This document shows positions 42,347 through 51,547 of a DNA stretch of 64,000 nucleotides, piece by piece. Numbering within the stretch: the first letter of the stretch is position 1; the number at the start of each line of letters is the position of its first letter. The notes beneath the pieces are model-generated. The model was not told the DNA's origin, searched no databases, and saw only the letters and a list, made by a program, of their open reading frames with translations. Made by a program: the position numbers and the translations under genes. The DNA comes from an uncultured Eubacteriales bacterium (GTDB taxonomy: Bacteria; Bacillota; Clostridia; Christensenellales; Aristaeellaceae): the NCBI GenBank assembly GCA_900315315.1, contig OMYT01000012.1:1-64000 (forward strand), in the 5' to 3' direction.

Positions 42347-43459
42347 TCAGAATGAAATTCCTTCAAAGCCCTGCCATACGGGCTTTCCGCTGTAGGTCAT
42401 GGCTTTGGCCTGTCCGCGGAGCACTTTCAGCACCGAGAAGGCAAGGGCTTCCTGTTCCATTTCTCCGGGATAGACATGGATCGGAGCAATCCAGCCGCAG
42501 TGCTCCCGGATTCCCTCTGTGATATCATCAAACCGCATCAGGCCCCCGGTCAGCAGGATAGCATCCACCTTTCCGCAGAGCACAGTGCTCATTTCGCCGA
42601 TATTTTTGCTGATCTGATAGATCATGGTGTTCCACACCAGCGTAGCCTTGGGATCTCCCTGGTCAACCAGGGCATGAATGGTATCGGAATTGGATGTGCC
42701 GAACAGGCTGACAAAGCCGCCGGCTCTGGAGCACATCCGCCGAACGTCATCCGCAGGATGATCCTGCAGATAATCAAGCAGGGCAAGAATCGGCACATAG
42801 CCGATACGGGTAGGGGAGAAGGGACCTTCCCCGTCCGCCCCCATATTGCCGTCTACCATCCGTCCGTGATCATGGGCGCCTACCGTCACACCGCCGTCGA
42901 TGTGGGCCACGATAAAACGGCATTCCTCATAACGTTTGCCTATGGATTCCGCGTGTGCCTCCGCAACAGCTTTCTGGTTCAGCACATGGGAGTGGCCGAA
43001 GCGGTAGATTCCGCGGATCCCCGTCAAACGGGCATAATCGCAGTACTCATCCACGTTGGTCGGGTTCAGCGTATAGGCAGGGCATGGATAATCCTGGATG
43101 AACCGCCATGCCAGCAGGACACCGAGCTTTGCGGCATGCTCACTGCCGCCGACAGCCGCCAGGGTATCATCATACAGCTTTTGATCGATGATGGTTACGC
43201 CGCTGGGCTGGGTGTGCGCACTTCCTCCGCGCCCGACGACCACGTCGATCTCCGCCGGATCAACCCCGTCTTCCTTCAGCATTTCCAGAATCACTTCATA
43301 CCGGAAAGGGACCTGATCGTTGACATGAGGGTATTGCAGCAATACCGGGGCGTCATGAAAACGGCTCTTTTCCAGAATGGATTTTTCGTCTTCAAAGACG
43401 CTGATTTTTGTGGAGGTTGAACCCGGGTTGATAATCAGCAGTTTATATCCTTTTTTCAT
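42347..43459 (-). CDS. buk: Butyrate kinase
   Basis: This 370-residue acyl kinase makes ATP from butyryl phosphate. It carries LIINPGSTSTKISVFED, VVGRGGSAHTQPSG, FIVAHIDGGVTVGAHDHGRMVD and LTGGLMRFDD, the ASKHA-fold motifs of Buk. Length is close to the family norm (about 355). Butyrate kinase genes usually pair with ptb, but here the neighbour is a Pta-type enzyme. Together they would give ATP by substrate-level phosphorylation from acyl-CoA. Confidence 0.92.
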   Translation of the reverse strand: MKKGYKLLIINPGSTSTKISVFEDEKSILEKSRFHDAPVLLQYPHVNDQVPFRYEVILEMLKEDGVDPAEIDVVVGRGGSAHTQPSGVTIIDQKLYDDTLAAVGGSEHAAKLGVLLAWRFIQDYPCPAYTLNPTNVDEYCDYARLTGIRGIYRFGHSHVLNQKAVAEAHAESIGKRYEECRFIVAHIDGGVTVGAHDHGRMVDGNMGADGEGPFSPTRIGYVPILALLDYLQDHPADDVRRMCSRAGGFVSLFGTSNSDTIHALVDQGDPKATLVWNTMIYQISKNIGEMSTVLCGKVDAILLTGGLMRFDDITEGIREHCGWIAPIHVYPGEMEQEALAFSVLKVLRGQAKAMTYSGKPVWQGFEGISF

Positions 43460-43509
43460 CCTTTTTCCCCATCAGCAAATATTGATGCAGCTCTGTACAG
43501 CATCGCGGT

Positions 43510-43538
43510 ATTTTACAACATTATGCCTTTTTATTCAA
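43510..43538 (-). promoter_or_regulatory. Promoter of buk-pta
   Basis: Reverse strand: -35 TTGAAT (43533-43538), 17-base spacer, -10 TAAAAT (43510-43515). Confidence 0.55.
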
Positions 43539-43574
43539 TCCTTTTTGAAACGGGAAACGGGAAGAGAACAATAA

Positions 43575-43919
43575 TCAGAACAGTTGCGTCAGGCTGTCCC
43601 GCTGTGCGCTGATTTCGCTGAGCAGCGGCGCATAATCGGTATCCGTCCTGCTTCTGAGCAGTTCCGTGATTTCCTGAACGGGTTTAAAGATCGGCGTGAG
43701 GGCCAGGTTGGCCATGACGCCTTTGAGGGCATGGGCCGCCTCAAAGGCTTTCCCCGGATCACCTGCCGCAATTGCTTCGGGCAGCCTGTCGAAGTTCGGA
43801 TCCTTTACGGCTTTCTGTACCAGCATCAGATAGAAACTCTCATTGTTCAGGCATCGCACCAGCGCTTCGTCCACATCGGCGCCCCAGTCTCTCAACGTTT
43901 CAACACTCAGCATTTGCAA
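43575..43919 (-). CDS. Hpt (histidine phosphotransfer) protein
   Basis: This 114-residue single-domain protein has the phospho-acceptor His63 in AAHALKGVMANL. It starts after AGAGGAGG. It is the last gene of the signalling operon 51259-43575 and sits 34 bases after the REC/EAL gene. An Hpt is what is needed to move phosphate from the receiver domains of the two hybrid kinases to another receiver, such as that of the EAL protein. The relay order is inferred from operon context. Confidence 0.9.
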   Translation of the reverse strand: MQMLSVETLRDWGADVDEALVRCLNNESFYLMLVQKAVKDPNFDRLPEAIAAGDPGKAFEAAHALKGVMANLALTPIFKPVQEITELLRSRTDTDYAPLLSEISAQRDSLTQLF

Positions 43920-43953
43920 CGTCCTCCTCTTAAATCATTTCCGATTAGTTTTT

Positions 43954-45657
43954 TTAATTTTGAATTAGAAACCGTTCAAACTCTTCCGCCGGCACCGGCT
44001 TCGAGAAATAGTAGCCCTGGACGATATCACAGCCCATCCTCTTCAGGGTCAGCATCTGCTCCTCTGTTTCAACGCCTTCGGCAATCATCGGAACGGACAG
44101 ACACCGGGAGATTTCCAGGGAAATCTCCAGCATACGGATATTGCCCTTTTCGCTGAAGGCGGTGCGGATAAAGAGCATGTCCAGTTTCAGCGCATCGATT
44201 GGCAGGGTAGAGATCATGTTGAGAGAGGAGTAGCCGGAACCGAAATCATCCATCTCGATTTTGAAGCCCAGCTCCCGCAATCCGGAAACAATCTGAATGA
44301 TATGCTCCGCATCCTGGGTATAGGCGGATTCGGTAATCTCAAGATGAAGGTCGCCGTATTCCAGACGGTTTTCCTTTACCAGGTTCCGGAGGGTTTCCGT
44401 CAGTTCCGGGTCGAGCATATCGATCCTGGAGACATTGACGGAAACGGGAACTGCATGGCCCAGGGTATCTTTCCAGCGCCGGATCTGTGCCGCGGCTTCC
44501 CGCCAGACATAGTTGTCAAGGTCACGAATCAGGCCGTTGTTCTCAAACAGCGGGATAAAAACGCCCGGACTGATCATGCCAAGCTCCGGATGCTTCCAGC
44601 GGACCAGTGCTTCCGCGCCGCTGAGCACAGGCGCTTCCGGCCGGATATCATACTTCGGCTGGAAGAAGACGGTAAACTGTTTCTGTGTCAGCGCTTCCTG
44701 GAAATCATCCAGCAGGCGTTCTGCATATACTTCCTTCTCATGAAGGGCGTTGTCGTAGACAGCGACGGAAACGGAGAAACTGTTCCGGATGGTGTCCGCT
44801 GCGCTTTTGGCAAGGTCAAAGCGACGCTCCATATCAATGCTTTTATCCACCCGGGAGTATACGCCGATGCGGGTCCGTATGCGTCCCTTCAGTCCTTCGC
44901 TGGCGGCGGCGGTGACCTCCTCGGCGAATGATTCGTAATCTTCCCTGTGCGGGCAGTAGACCTGGAAGGTATCAGCCTCCCGGCGGCAGACGATGCCTCC
45001 GTTCTCTTTCACGGCGGCAAGGAGCCCCGCACCGAGCTGCTGCAGCACGACGTCCGCGTAAGCTTTGCCGTAACGCTCATTGATCAGGCGGAAATGGTTG
45101 ATGTCCACCACCAGCGCGTCCGTGTCCTCCTCCCGATGGTACAGGTCGTATTGCTCCGCGTAGCGGTAGAAGTATTCCCGGTTATACAGGCCTGTCAGCT
45201 GGTCCAGTTCCGTGCCCCGGATCAGATCCCGGTTCTCAGACAGTTCAATGCTGCGCCGGATCCGTGCCAGGATCACTTCAACCCTGGGATAAGGTTTGGA
45301 GATAAAGTCGCTGGCGCCGATGTTCAGGCTCTCCACCTCTGACTCTGTGTCGCCGGTCAGCACGATTACCGGGATCCTGCTGAGGTCAGGATCCTGCTTG
45401 ATCTCCCGCAGGATATCCAGTCCGTGCATGTCCGGCAGTATCAGATCCAGCATGACCAGGCTGAGGGTATCAAAATGCTTCCGGACGGCTTCCAGCGCCT
45501 CTGCGCCGGTTTCCGCGATGAGAAGTTCATACTTGTCTTCCAGATAGGCTTTGAGGAGTTCCCGGTTTACAAACTCGTCCTCAACGATCAGAATCCGGCG
45601 CATCCGGTTTCTTTCCTGCAGATCGGGCATCCTGCCTGCGTGGTTCCGGTTATTCAT
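43954..45657 (-). CDS. Response regulator with REC, degenerate GGDEF and EAL domains
   Basis: This 567-residue protein has a receiver domain (~20-135; LIVEDE, phospho-acceptor Asp in LVMLDLILPD, Lys in FISKPYP), a GGDEF-fold domain (~150-300) and an EAL domain (~315-560). The diguanylate cyclase signature is CRREADTF in place of RxGGDEF, so cyclase activity should be lost. The EAL domain keeps GAEALVRWKHPELG, LEITESA, EMDDFGSGYSSL and IAEGVET, so it should hydrolyse cyclic di-GMP. The start overlaps the upstream kinase gene (ATGA). Phosphorylation is expected to control phosphodiesterase activity, possibly through the inactive GGDEF domain acting as a sensor. Confidence 0.92.
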   Translation of the reverse strand: MNNRNHAGRMPDLQERNRMRRILIVEDEFVNRELLKAYLEDKYELLIAETGAEALEAVRKHFDTLSLVMLDLILPDMHGLDILREIKQDPDLSRIPVIVLTGDTESEVESLNIGASDFISKPYPRVEVILARIRRSIELSENRDLIRGTELDQLTGLYNREYFYRYAEQYDLYHREEDTDALVVDINHFRLINERYGKAYADVVLQQLGAGLLAAVKENGGIVCRREADTFQVYCPHREDYESFAEEVTAAASEGLKGRIRTRIGVYSRVDKSIDMERRFDLAKSAADTIRNSFSVSVAVYDNALHEKEVYAERLLDDFQEALTQKQFTVFFQPKYDIRPEAPVLSGAEALVRWKHPELGMISPGVFIPLFENNGLIRDLDNYVWREAAAQIRRWKDTLGHAVPVSVNVSRIDMLDPELTETLRNLVKENRLEYGDLHLEITESAYTQDAEHIIQIVSGLRELGFKIEMDDFGSGYSSLNMISTLPIDALKLDMLFIRTAFSEKGNIRMLEISLEISRCLSVPMIAEGVETEEQMLTLKRMGCDIVQGYYFSKPVPAEEFERFLIQN

Positions 45658-48600
45658 GGGTACTGTCTCCTGTTCCTGTTAATTTTTTTCGGGGCTTCGC
45701 CCGCCCCCCCGGAATTTTGGCCGATCAACGTTTCCAGCGTGTCAAAGAGCGCATCGGGCTCAACGGGTTTCGACAGATGCGCGTTCAGTCCCGCCTGCAT
45801 GCTCCGCTGTACATCCTCGTCAAAGGCATTGGCGGTCAGGGCAATAATGGGGATGCTTTCCGCATCTTCCCGTCCGGAAGCGCGGATGGCCCGCGTGGCT
45901 TCGAGCCCGTCCATCTCCGGCATCCGCATGTCCATCAGGATTGCGTCATAATATCCGGCTTCATGCTCCAGATACTTGTCCACGGCGATCCGGCCGTTCT
46001 CCGCCAGATCCGCCTCCATTTCACGTATGCCCAGAACCATGACCATGATCTCGGCGTTCACTTCCACGTCTTCCGCCAGCAAAATGTGCCGTCCTTTCAG
46101 ATCAGCCCGCTGCACAAAGCGGCGTTCATTCTTCCGCTTGAACGCTTCCCGGAACTGCTTCAGCACGTTTCCCGCAAATAACGGTTTGGCAACGAAGGTA
46201 TCAACGCCTGCTTCCTTTGCTTCTTCGGCTACCTCATCCCAGTCGTAGGAGGTCAGGATGATGATCGGCATATCATGCCCCACCACGGAGCGGATCTGCC
46301 GGGTAGCCTCCACGCCGTCCATCTCCGGCATCTTCCAGTCCACCAGCAGCAGATCGTAGTCCTCGCGCCGGGTGTGACGGAGCTTGACCTTTTCAATGCC
46401 CTCCGCGGCAGAGGCTGCCGTTTCGCAGGTAATGCCGGCCTGTCCGAGCACGAGCTGTGCGTGGTCCAGCGCGATCGGATCATCGTCGATTGCCAGCACG
46501 TTCAGTTCCTTTGAATGGATTTCGCTGTCCGCTGTGTCCCCGGTATGCCGGTCGGATTCGCCCAGCGTCACCGTGACGGTAAAGACGGTTCCGACCCCCT
46601 TCTCGCTTTCCACCTCGATATGGCCGTTCATCAGCTCCACGATGCTCTTTGTAATCGGCATACCCAGGCCGGTGTTGCCATATCTGTTCGTAGAGGCGGA
46701 GTCCTCCTGGCTGAACGCTTCAAACAGATGCGGCAGGTATTCCTTGCTCATTCCGATGCCGGTATCCCGGAAAGTCATCTTCAGCACGGCTTTTCCGTTG
46801 AAGCGGTTTCCTTCTTCGATCAGGAAGCTGACAGTGCCGCCCTCCGGGGTAAACTTGACAGCGTTGCCCAGAATATTGATGATGACCTGCCGGAGCTTGG
46901 TTTCATCTCCGATATAGTAGTCGTCGATTTTTCCTTCCGTATGGCAGTCGTAGGTCAGGCCCTTGTCCCGGCACTGCCCGCTGATGATGGAGTTGACGTG
47001 CTCGAGCAGATTGGAGAAGGAGAACTCATCGTTCCGGATGATCATCCGGCCGCTTTCGATCCGGCTCATATCCAGGATGTCGTTGATGATCCCCAACAGA
47101 TGCTGTGCAGAAACACCGATCTTTTCCAGATATTCCCGGACCTTTTCCGGCAGGTCCGGTTCGTTCAGCGCGATATTGTCCAGACCGATGATTGCGTTCA
47201 TCGGCGTCCGGATTTCATGGCTCATGTTGCTCAGGAACGCAGTTTTTGCCTTGCTGGCTTCTTCTGCGGTTTTCAGTGCTTCGCTCAGCTCCTGCCGCTG
47301 CGCCAGGTCTCTCCGTGTTTCCGCGTCAACGTCCGCGAAGCCGGCGCTCACGTTGTGCACCAGGTGATCGTCCCGGTCCTCCGGATGCCGGACGCCGGCA
47401 AAGCGGACCGCCTCCCAGGATTCCCTGCCGTCCATGTTAATCATATAGCGGAAGGAGATGACCCGGCTGTCCTTCAGGGCTTCCTTGATGTTCTTCGGCT
47501 GGATGAAGGCCAGGAAATCCTCCCGGTATTCCGGAAGCACATAGTGATTGCAGTATTCGGTCACGGATTTCACATAGTCAAAATCATCTCCCTCGTGGAA
47601 TCCGTGCATGTCTGCCCGCGCCTGGTAGCAGACGCCGTGGTCTTTGTCCAGTTCCAGATAGTATACGCTGCGGTAATCGCTTGCCAGCGCCGTGATCATC
47701 TTTTCCTGCCGGTCCTGCGTTACCTGCTGTTCCAGCAGCTTTTCCTGCAAGGCCAACCGCTGTTCCATCTCCTCGCGCTTTACCCGGTTCTCCGCCTCGG
47801 AGGTCTCCTTTTCCAGCATCAGCCGGGTGTTCTTCCGGTTCTGGCGGATAATAAAGACGAACATTGCGCCCAGCACCAGCGCCGTCAGCACGGACTGAAT
47901 TACGCCGCGGGTTACAATACCCTCGGAAACAGAGTTAATCTGCTCGCTGATGGTTTTTTCCCGCACCAGGTAGGTCAGCAGCCAGTTTGTGCCCTTCACC
48001 GGCACATAGCTCAGCGTTTCCCGGATTCCGTTGTACGTGAAGGCAGTGACGCCCCGGTTCCCTTCTTTGAAATCCCGTCTCACCTTTTCCAGGGAATAAC
48101 CTTCGTCATACTCGGCATGGGCCAGCGCCTCCAGCAGGTTATCCTCCGCTGCCAGTCCGCCCAGAACCGTATCGGTCAGGGCAACGCCGTCGGCGGTATA
48201 AATATTGCAGAAGGTGGTGTCTGATCCCTGGGTTGTCATGCTTACGCCCTGGAGCATCACGTCCATGTCCTGCTCTGTAAAGCAGGCAACCAGCTGTTTT
48301 CCGTCGATGAAGCAGTTTTGATCCCGGATGGGCATAGCGATGACGACCGTCTTTTTTCCGTCGTTGCCGTTTTTGACCTGGATCTCCGGGCCGCTCAGCG
48401 TCAGATGGTTGAATCCGTACAGGTTCATCTCGTCCCGCACACCTTCGTCAGCCGTGTAAATCAACCCGTCAGTATCCACGAATGCAAAGCGTTCCAGGTT
48501 CAGCAACCGCTTCATGTTACGCTGGTAGTTCCGCATGTGGTCCAGATTGCTCAGATCTTCTGCGCTGAGCATACCGACGGCGGTCTGAACATCATGGATG

Positions 48601-48806
48601 TTGTCCTGCAGGTTGTTTCCCACTACCTGCTCCCGCCGCCCGGCCAGTTCGTCCAGATACAGCAGGCTCACGGACCGCGCTGCATCCGCTGTGTCTTTGT
48701 GTGCGTTCTGAGCTGTCCAGATCGTTCCGCCGACCAGGATCACAATCAGGAGGATGCTTCCGATGACTGCTACCAGCGTAATACGGGTGTTATGTTCTTT
48801 GCTCAT
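45654..48806 (-). CDS. Hybrid sensor histidine kinase with two receiver domains
   Basis: This 1050-residue kinase has a membrane helix at ~9-28, an extracytoplasmic sensor region (~30-300, Cache-like), a second helix near 302-325, a coiled coil, and a PAS-like segment. A HisKA domain (His in [16 protein letters not shown], near 531), a HATPase ([35 protein letters not shown]) and two receivers (Asp in [13 protein letters not shown] and [13 protein letters not shown]) follow. It overlaps the genes on each side by 4 bases. With two C-terminal receivers and a separate Hpt in the operon, a multistep phosphorelay is likely. Confidence 0.93.
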   Translation of the reverse strand: MSKEHNTRITLVAVIGSILLIVILVGGTIWTAQNAHKDTADAARSVSLLYLDELAGRREQVVGNNLQDNIHDVQTAVGMLSAEDLSNLDHMRNYQRNMKRLLNLERFAFVDTDGLIYTADEGVRDEMNLYGFNHLTLSGPEIQVKNGNDGKKTVVIAMPIRDQNCFIDGKQLVACFTEQDMDVMLQGVSMTTQGSDTTFCNIYTADGVALTDTVLGGLAAEDNLLEALAHAEYDEGYSLEKVRRDFKEGNRGVTAFTYNGIRETLSYVPVKGTNWLLTYLVREKTISEQINSVSEGIVTRGVIQSVLTALVLGAMFVFIIRQNRKNTRLMLEKETSEAENRVKREEMEQRLALQEKLLEQQVTQDRQEKMITALASDYRSVYYLELDKDHGVCYQARADMHGFHEGDDFDYVKSVTEYCNHYVLPEYREDFLAFIQPKNIKEALKDSRVISFRYMINMDGRESWEAVRFAGVRHPEDRDDHLVHNVSAGFADVDAETRRDLAQRQELSEALKTAEEASKAKTAFLSNMSHEIRTPMNAIIGLDNIALNEPDLPEKVREYLEKIGVSAQHLLGIINDILDMSRIESGRMIIRNDEFSFSNLLEHVNSIISGQCRDKGLTYDCHTEGKIDDYYIGDETKLRQVIINILGNAVKFTPEGGTVSFLIEEGNRFNGKAVLKMTFRDTGIGMSKEYLPHLFEAFSQEDSASTNRYGNTGLGMPITKSIVELMNGHIEVESEKGVGTVFTVTVTLGESDRHTGDTADSEIHSKELNVLAIDDDPIALDHAQLVLGQAGITCETAASAAEGIEKVKLRHTRREDYDLLLVDWKMPEMDGVEATRQIRSVVGHDMPIIILTSYDWDEVAEEAKEAGVDTFVAKPLFAGNVLKQFREAFKRKNERRFVQRADLKGRHILLAEDVEVNAEIMVMVLGIREMEADLAENGRIAVDKYLEHEAGYYDAILMDMRMPEMDGLEATRAIRASGREDAESIPIIALTANAFDEDVQRSMQAGLNAHLSKPVEPDALFDTLETLIGQNSGGAGEAPKKINRNRRQYP

Positions 48807-51259
48807 TTTGCTATTTCTCCCTGCTGGGCTTCCCAGATCAGTCCTTCCAGTGTCTGATACAGATGCTCCGGTTCCACCGGCTTGGACAGGTGTGCATTCA
48901 TCCCGGCCTGCAGGCTGAGCTGCACATCCTCATCGAAGGCGTTGGCCGTCATCGCGATGATCGGGACACACTTTGCGTCCGGCCGGTCCAGAACACGGAT
49001 TGCGCGGGTGGCTTCCAGCCCATCCATTTCCGGCATCCGTACATCCATCAGGATTGCCTCATAGGTGCCGGGTTTGCTCTGTGCGAACATTTCCAGGGCA
49101 ATCCGGCCGTTTTCAGCATGATCGGTGGTGACCTCCTTCATGGTCATCAGCTGTTTCATGATCTCTACGTTGATCATGATGTCTTCCGCCAGCAAAATCC
49201 GTCTGCCCTTCAGATCCGCCCGTTTCTTTTCCTTATACAGGCTCATGTTGTTTTTCCGGGCCAGACGCTCGAATTCGTCGATTACGTTGGAGGCGAACAG
49301 CGGCTTGGCCAGGAAACTGTCCACGCCGATGTGCAGTGCCTCGTCCATGATTTCATCCCAGTTGAAAGAGGTCAGGATGATCACGGTCGTCTCACTGTCG
49401 TAGCGTTTCCGGATTTCCCGGGCGACATCAAGTCCGTCCATCTTCGGCATTTTCCAGTCCAGCAATACCAGGTTGTAGGCCTCATGCTTCGTATGCTGTA
49501 CCTCCAGCATATGAAGTGCATCTTCGCCGGTATAGCAGGTATCTGCCATAATGCCAACTTCATCCAGCACGATGCGGGCATGCTCCGCAGCGATTTCTTC
49601 GTCGTCCACAATCAGCACCCGCATATCCTTCGGATTGATATACCGGGTAACCGGTCCATGATGCTGACAGTTCCGCAGGGACACAATCACTGTAAATGCG
49701 GAGCCTTTTCCTTTCTCGGATTCTACGGAAATGCTTCCGTTCATCATATCAACGATGTTCTTTGTAATTGCCATGCCCAGGCCCGTACTGCCGTATTTGC
49801 TGTTCCGACTGCTGTCCTCCTGAGCAAAGGGGTCGAAGATCTTCGGTACGAATTCAGGGTCCATGCCGATGCCTGTATCCCTGATCACAAACTTCAGCGT
49901 AGAGTGATCACCGAAGATGCCCGTGCGTTCTACCGTCAGGAGCACGCTCCCCGGAACCTCGGTGAATTTAATGGCGTTGGAAAGGATGTTGATCAGCACC
50001 TGCTTCAGCTTCATATCGTCCCCGATATAGTAATCGCTGACACCGCCCAGCATCTGACATTCGTATTTTAGTCCCTTTTCCCTGCATTGGGTCAGGACCA
50101 TGGCGTTGATCTGTTCCAGCATGTCCCGGAAGGAGAATTCTTCATTCCGAAGGAGAATGCGTCCGCTTTCGATCCGGCTCATGTCCAGAATATCATTAAT
50201 CAGGCCCAGAAGGTGCTTTGCGCTCTCACCGATCTTCTCCAGGTATTCCCTTGTTTCTTCCGGCAGGTTCTTATTCCGCAGCGCCAGGCTGTCCAGCCCG
50301 ATGATAGCGTTCATCGGCGTACGGATCTCGTGGCTCATGTTGTTCAGGAAAGCGGTTTTTGCCTTGCTCGCCTGCTCTGCCGCGGTCAGGGCGTCGGCCA
50401 GGGCTTTCTGCTGCGCCATGGTTTCCCGCATCTCCGCGTCGATGTCCGTGAAGCCCAGGCCGATCGCGTGCACCCGGTGATCTGCCCGGTCCTCCAGGTG
50501 GCGTACTCCGGCCATCCGCAGCATGGTATAGAGTTTCTTCCCGTTCGATGTGGACAGATACCGGTAGGCGATGACCGGCTGCTTCAGCAGTTCGGCGCGT
50601 ATATGATCCGGCTGGATAAAACGCATAAACCCTTCCCGGTAGCTTTCCTCCACGTATTGGTTTCCGTATGCCGTAAGCGTACTTAGAAAAGGAACATGCT
50701 CGCCCTGTGACAGGGTTCCGCTGAATCGTTTATCTTCCAGATAGCAGACGGCTTCATCCTCATCCAGGTCAACATAAAATACGCTGCGATAGTCAGAGGA
50801 AAGCGCGACAACCATGCTGTCCCGCAGGGTCAGCTCTTTCTGCAGTTGCTCTTTCTTCTCCGTGATGTCGGAAATAAAGACATAATAGAGCCCGCCGTAG
50901 GTTTCGCTTTCCGCGTAGTGACCGTAATCATCCACCCAGCGGACGGCGCCGTCTTTCCGGATGATCCGGTATTCGGCGTAGTCCATTTTCTCCTTGCTTT
51001 CAGTGATCTGCTGGTTGATTGAATTGCTTACGGCAGCGTAATCGTCCGGGTGCAGCATACCCTGGAAGGTATAGCCGGTCAGCGCCCTGAATTCCGCCAG
51101 ATCCGCACAGCCGAAAATGGTAAAGACGGCATGATTGGCGTACAGAAGCTCTCCCGGTTCTTCCGCCCTGTAGATAAAGAAGCCTCCGGGCATATAACTC
51201 CCGATTTCCTGCACGATGGAGATACTCTGCTCATTCAGCTGGAATTTGTTCCCGAACAT
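48803..51259 (-). CDS. PAS-domain hybrid histidine kinase with two receiver domains
   Basis: This 818-residue soluble kinase has no membrane helix. It has a PAS domain (~20-135; [35 protein letters not shown]), a second PAS-like segment (~150-260), HisKA ([16 protein letters not shown], near 308), HATPase ([24 protein letters not shown]) and two receivers ([26 protein letters not shown]). It is the first gene of the operon. Its catalytic half is closely similar to that of the kinase at 45654, suggesting duplication with different sensors. It would respond to an internal signal, since it is cytoplasmic. Confidence 0.93.
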   Translation of the reverse strand: MFGNKFQLNEQSISIVQEIGSYMPGGFFIYRAEEPGELLYANHAVFTIFGCADLAEFRALTGYTFQGMLHPDDYAAVSNSINQQITESKEKMDYAEYRIIRKDGAVRWVDDYGHYAESETYGGLYYVFISDITEKKEQLQKELTLRDSMVVALSSDYRSVFYVDLDEDEAVCYLEDKRFSGTLSQGEHVPFLSTLTAYGNQYVEESYREGFMRFIQPDHIRAELLKQPVIAYRYLSTSNGKKLYTMLRMAGVRHLEDRADHRVHAIGLGFTDIDAEMRETMAQQKALADALTAAEQASKAKTAFLNNMSHEIRTPMNAIIGLDSLALRNKNLPEETREYLEKIGESAKHLLGLINDILDMSRIESGRILLRNEEFSFRDMLEQINAMVLTQCREKGLKYECQMLGGVSDYYIGDDMKLKQVLINILSNAIKFTEVPGSVLLTVERTGIFGDHSTLKFVIRDTGIGMDPEFVPKIFDPFAQEDSSRNSKYGSTGLGMAITKNIVDMMNGSISVESEKGKGSAFTVIVSLRNCQHHGPVTRYINPKDMRVLIVDDEEIAAEHARIVLDEVGIMADTCYTGEDALHMLEVQHTKHEAYNLVLLDWKMPKMDGLDVAREIRKRYDSETTVIILTSFNWDEIMDEALHIGVDSFLAKPLFASNVIDEFERLARKNNMSLYKEKKRADLKGRRILLAEDIMINVEIMKQLMTMKEVTTDHAENGRIALEMFAQSKPGTYEAILMDVRMPEMDGLEATRAIRVLDRPDAKCVPIIAMTANAFDEDVQLSLQAGMNAHLSKPVEPEHLYQTLEGLIWEAQQGEIAK

Positions 51260-51340
51260 ATATTGGTTTTCCGCCTTTCAGTGATGCGGGGCCGTCTGTC
51301 CGGCCGCCTGCCGCAGTCTGCATCGCAATCCTTATTATGT

Positions 51341-51370
51341 ATTCTATTTTATTCGATTTCGGCAAATCAA
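51341..51370 (-). promoter_or_regulatory. Promoter of the kinase operon
   Basis: Reverse strand: -35 TTGATT (51365-51370), 18-base spacer, -10 TAGAAT (51341-51346). The ribosome binding site GAAAGGCGG precedes the ATG. Confidence 0.5.
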
Positions 51371-51462
51371 TCAACCGTTTCCTGCTTTTTTCGGCCCGGA
51401 AAAGCAGAACCGCTCTGCTCATCCGGAGACAGGGAAAGGGAGAAACGTATGAAATCATGATG

Positions 51463-51491
51463 TGGACGCAGGCACGGATTCATGATATGAT
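51463..51491 (+). promoter_or_regulatory. Promoter of the PAS/GGDEF/EAL gene
   Basis: -35 TGGACG (51463-51468), 17-base spacer, -10 TATGAT (51486-51491). AGGGAGG lies 9 bases before the ATG at 51548. The 288-base divergent region holds this and the kinase promoter; nothing else was recognised. Confidence 0.45.
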
Positions 51492-51547
51492 ATGTTCATA
51501 AAAGAACGGACATATCCTTTCCCGAATCATGACAGGGAGGTTGCCAT

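Noticed and set aside
46515..48224. A 569-codon forward frame across the membrane hybrid kinase
   Set aside because: It is antisense to a kinase with complete HisKA, HATPase and receiver motifs, and has no start signals.
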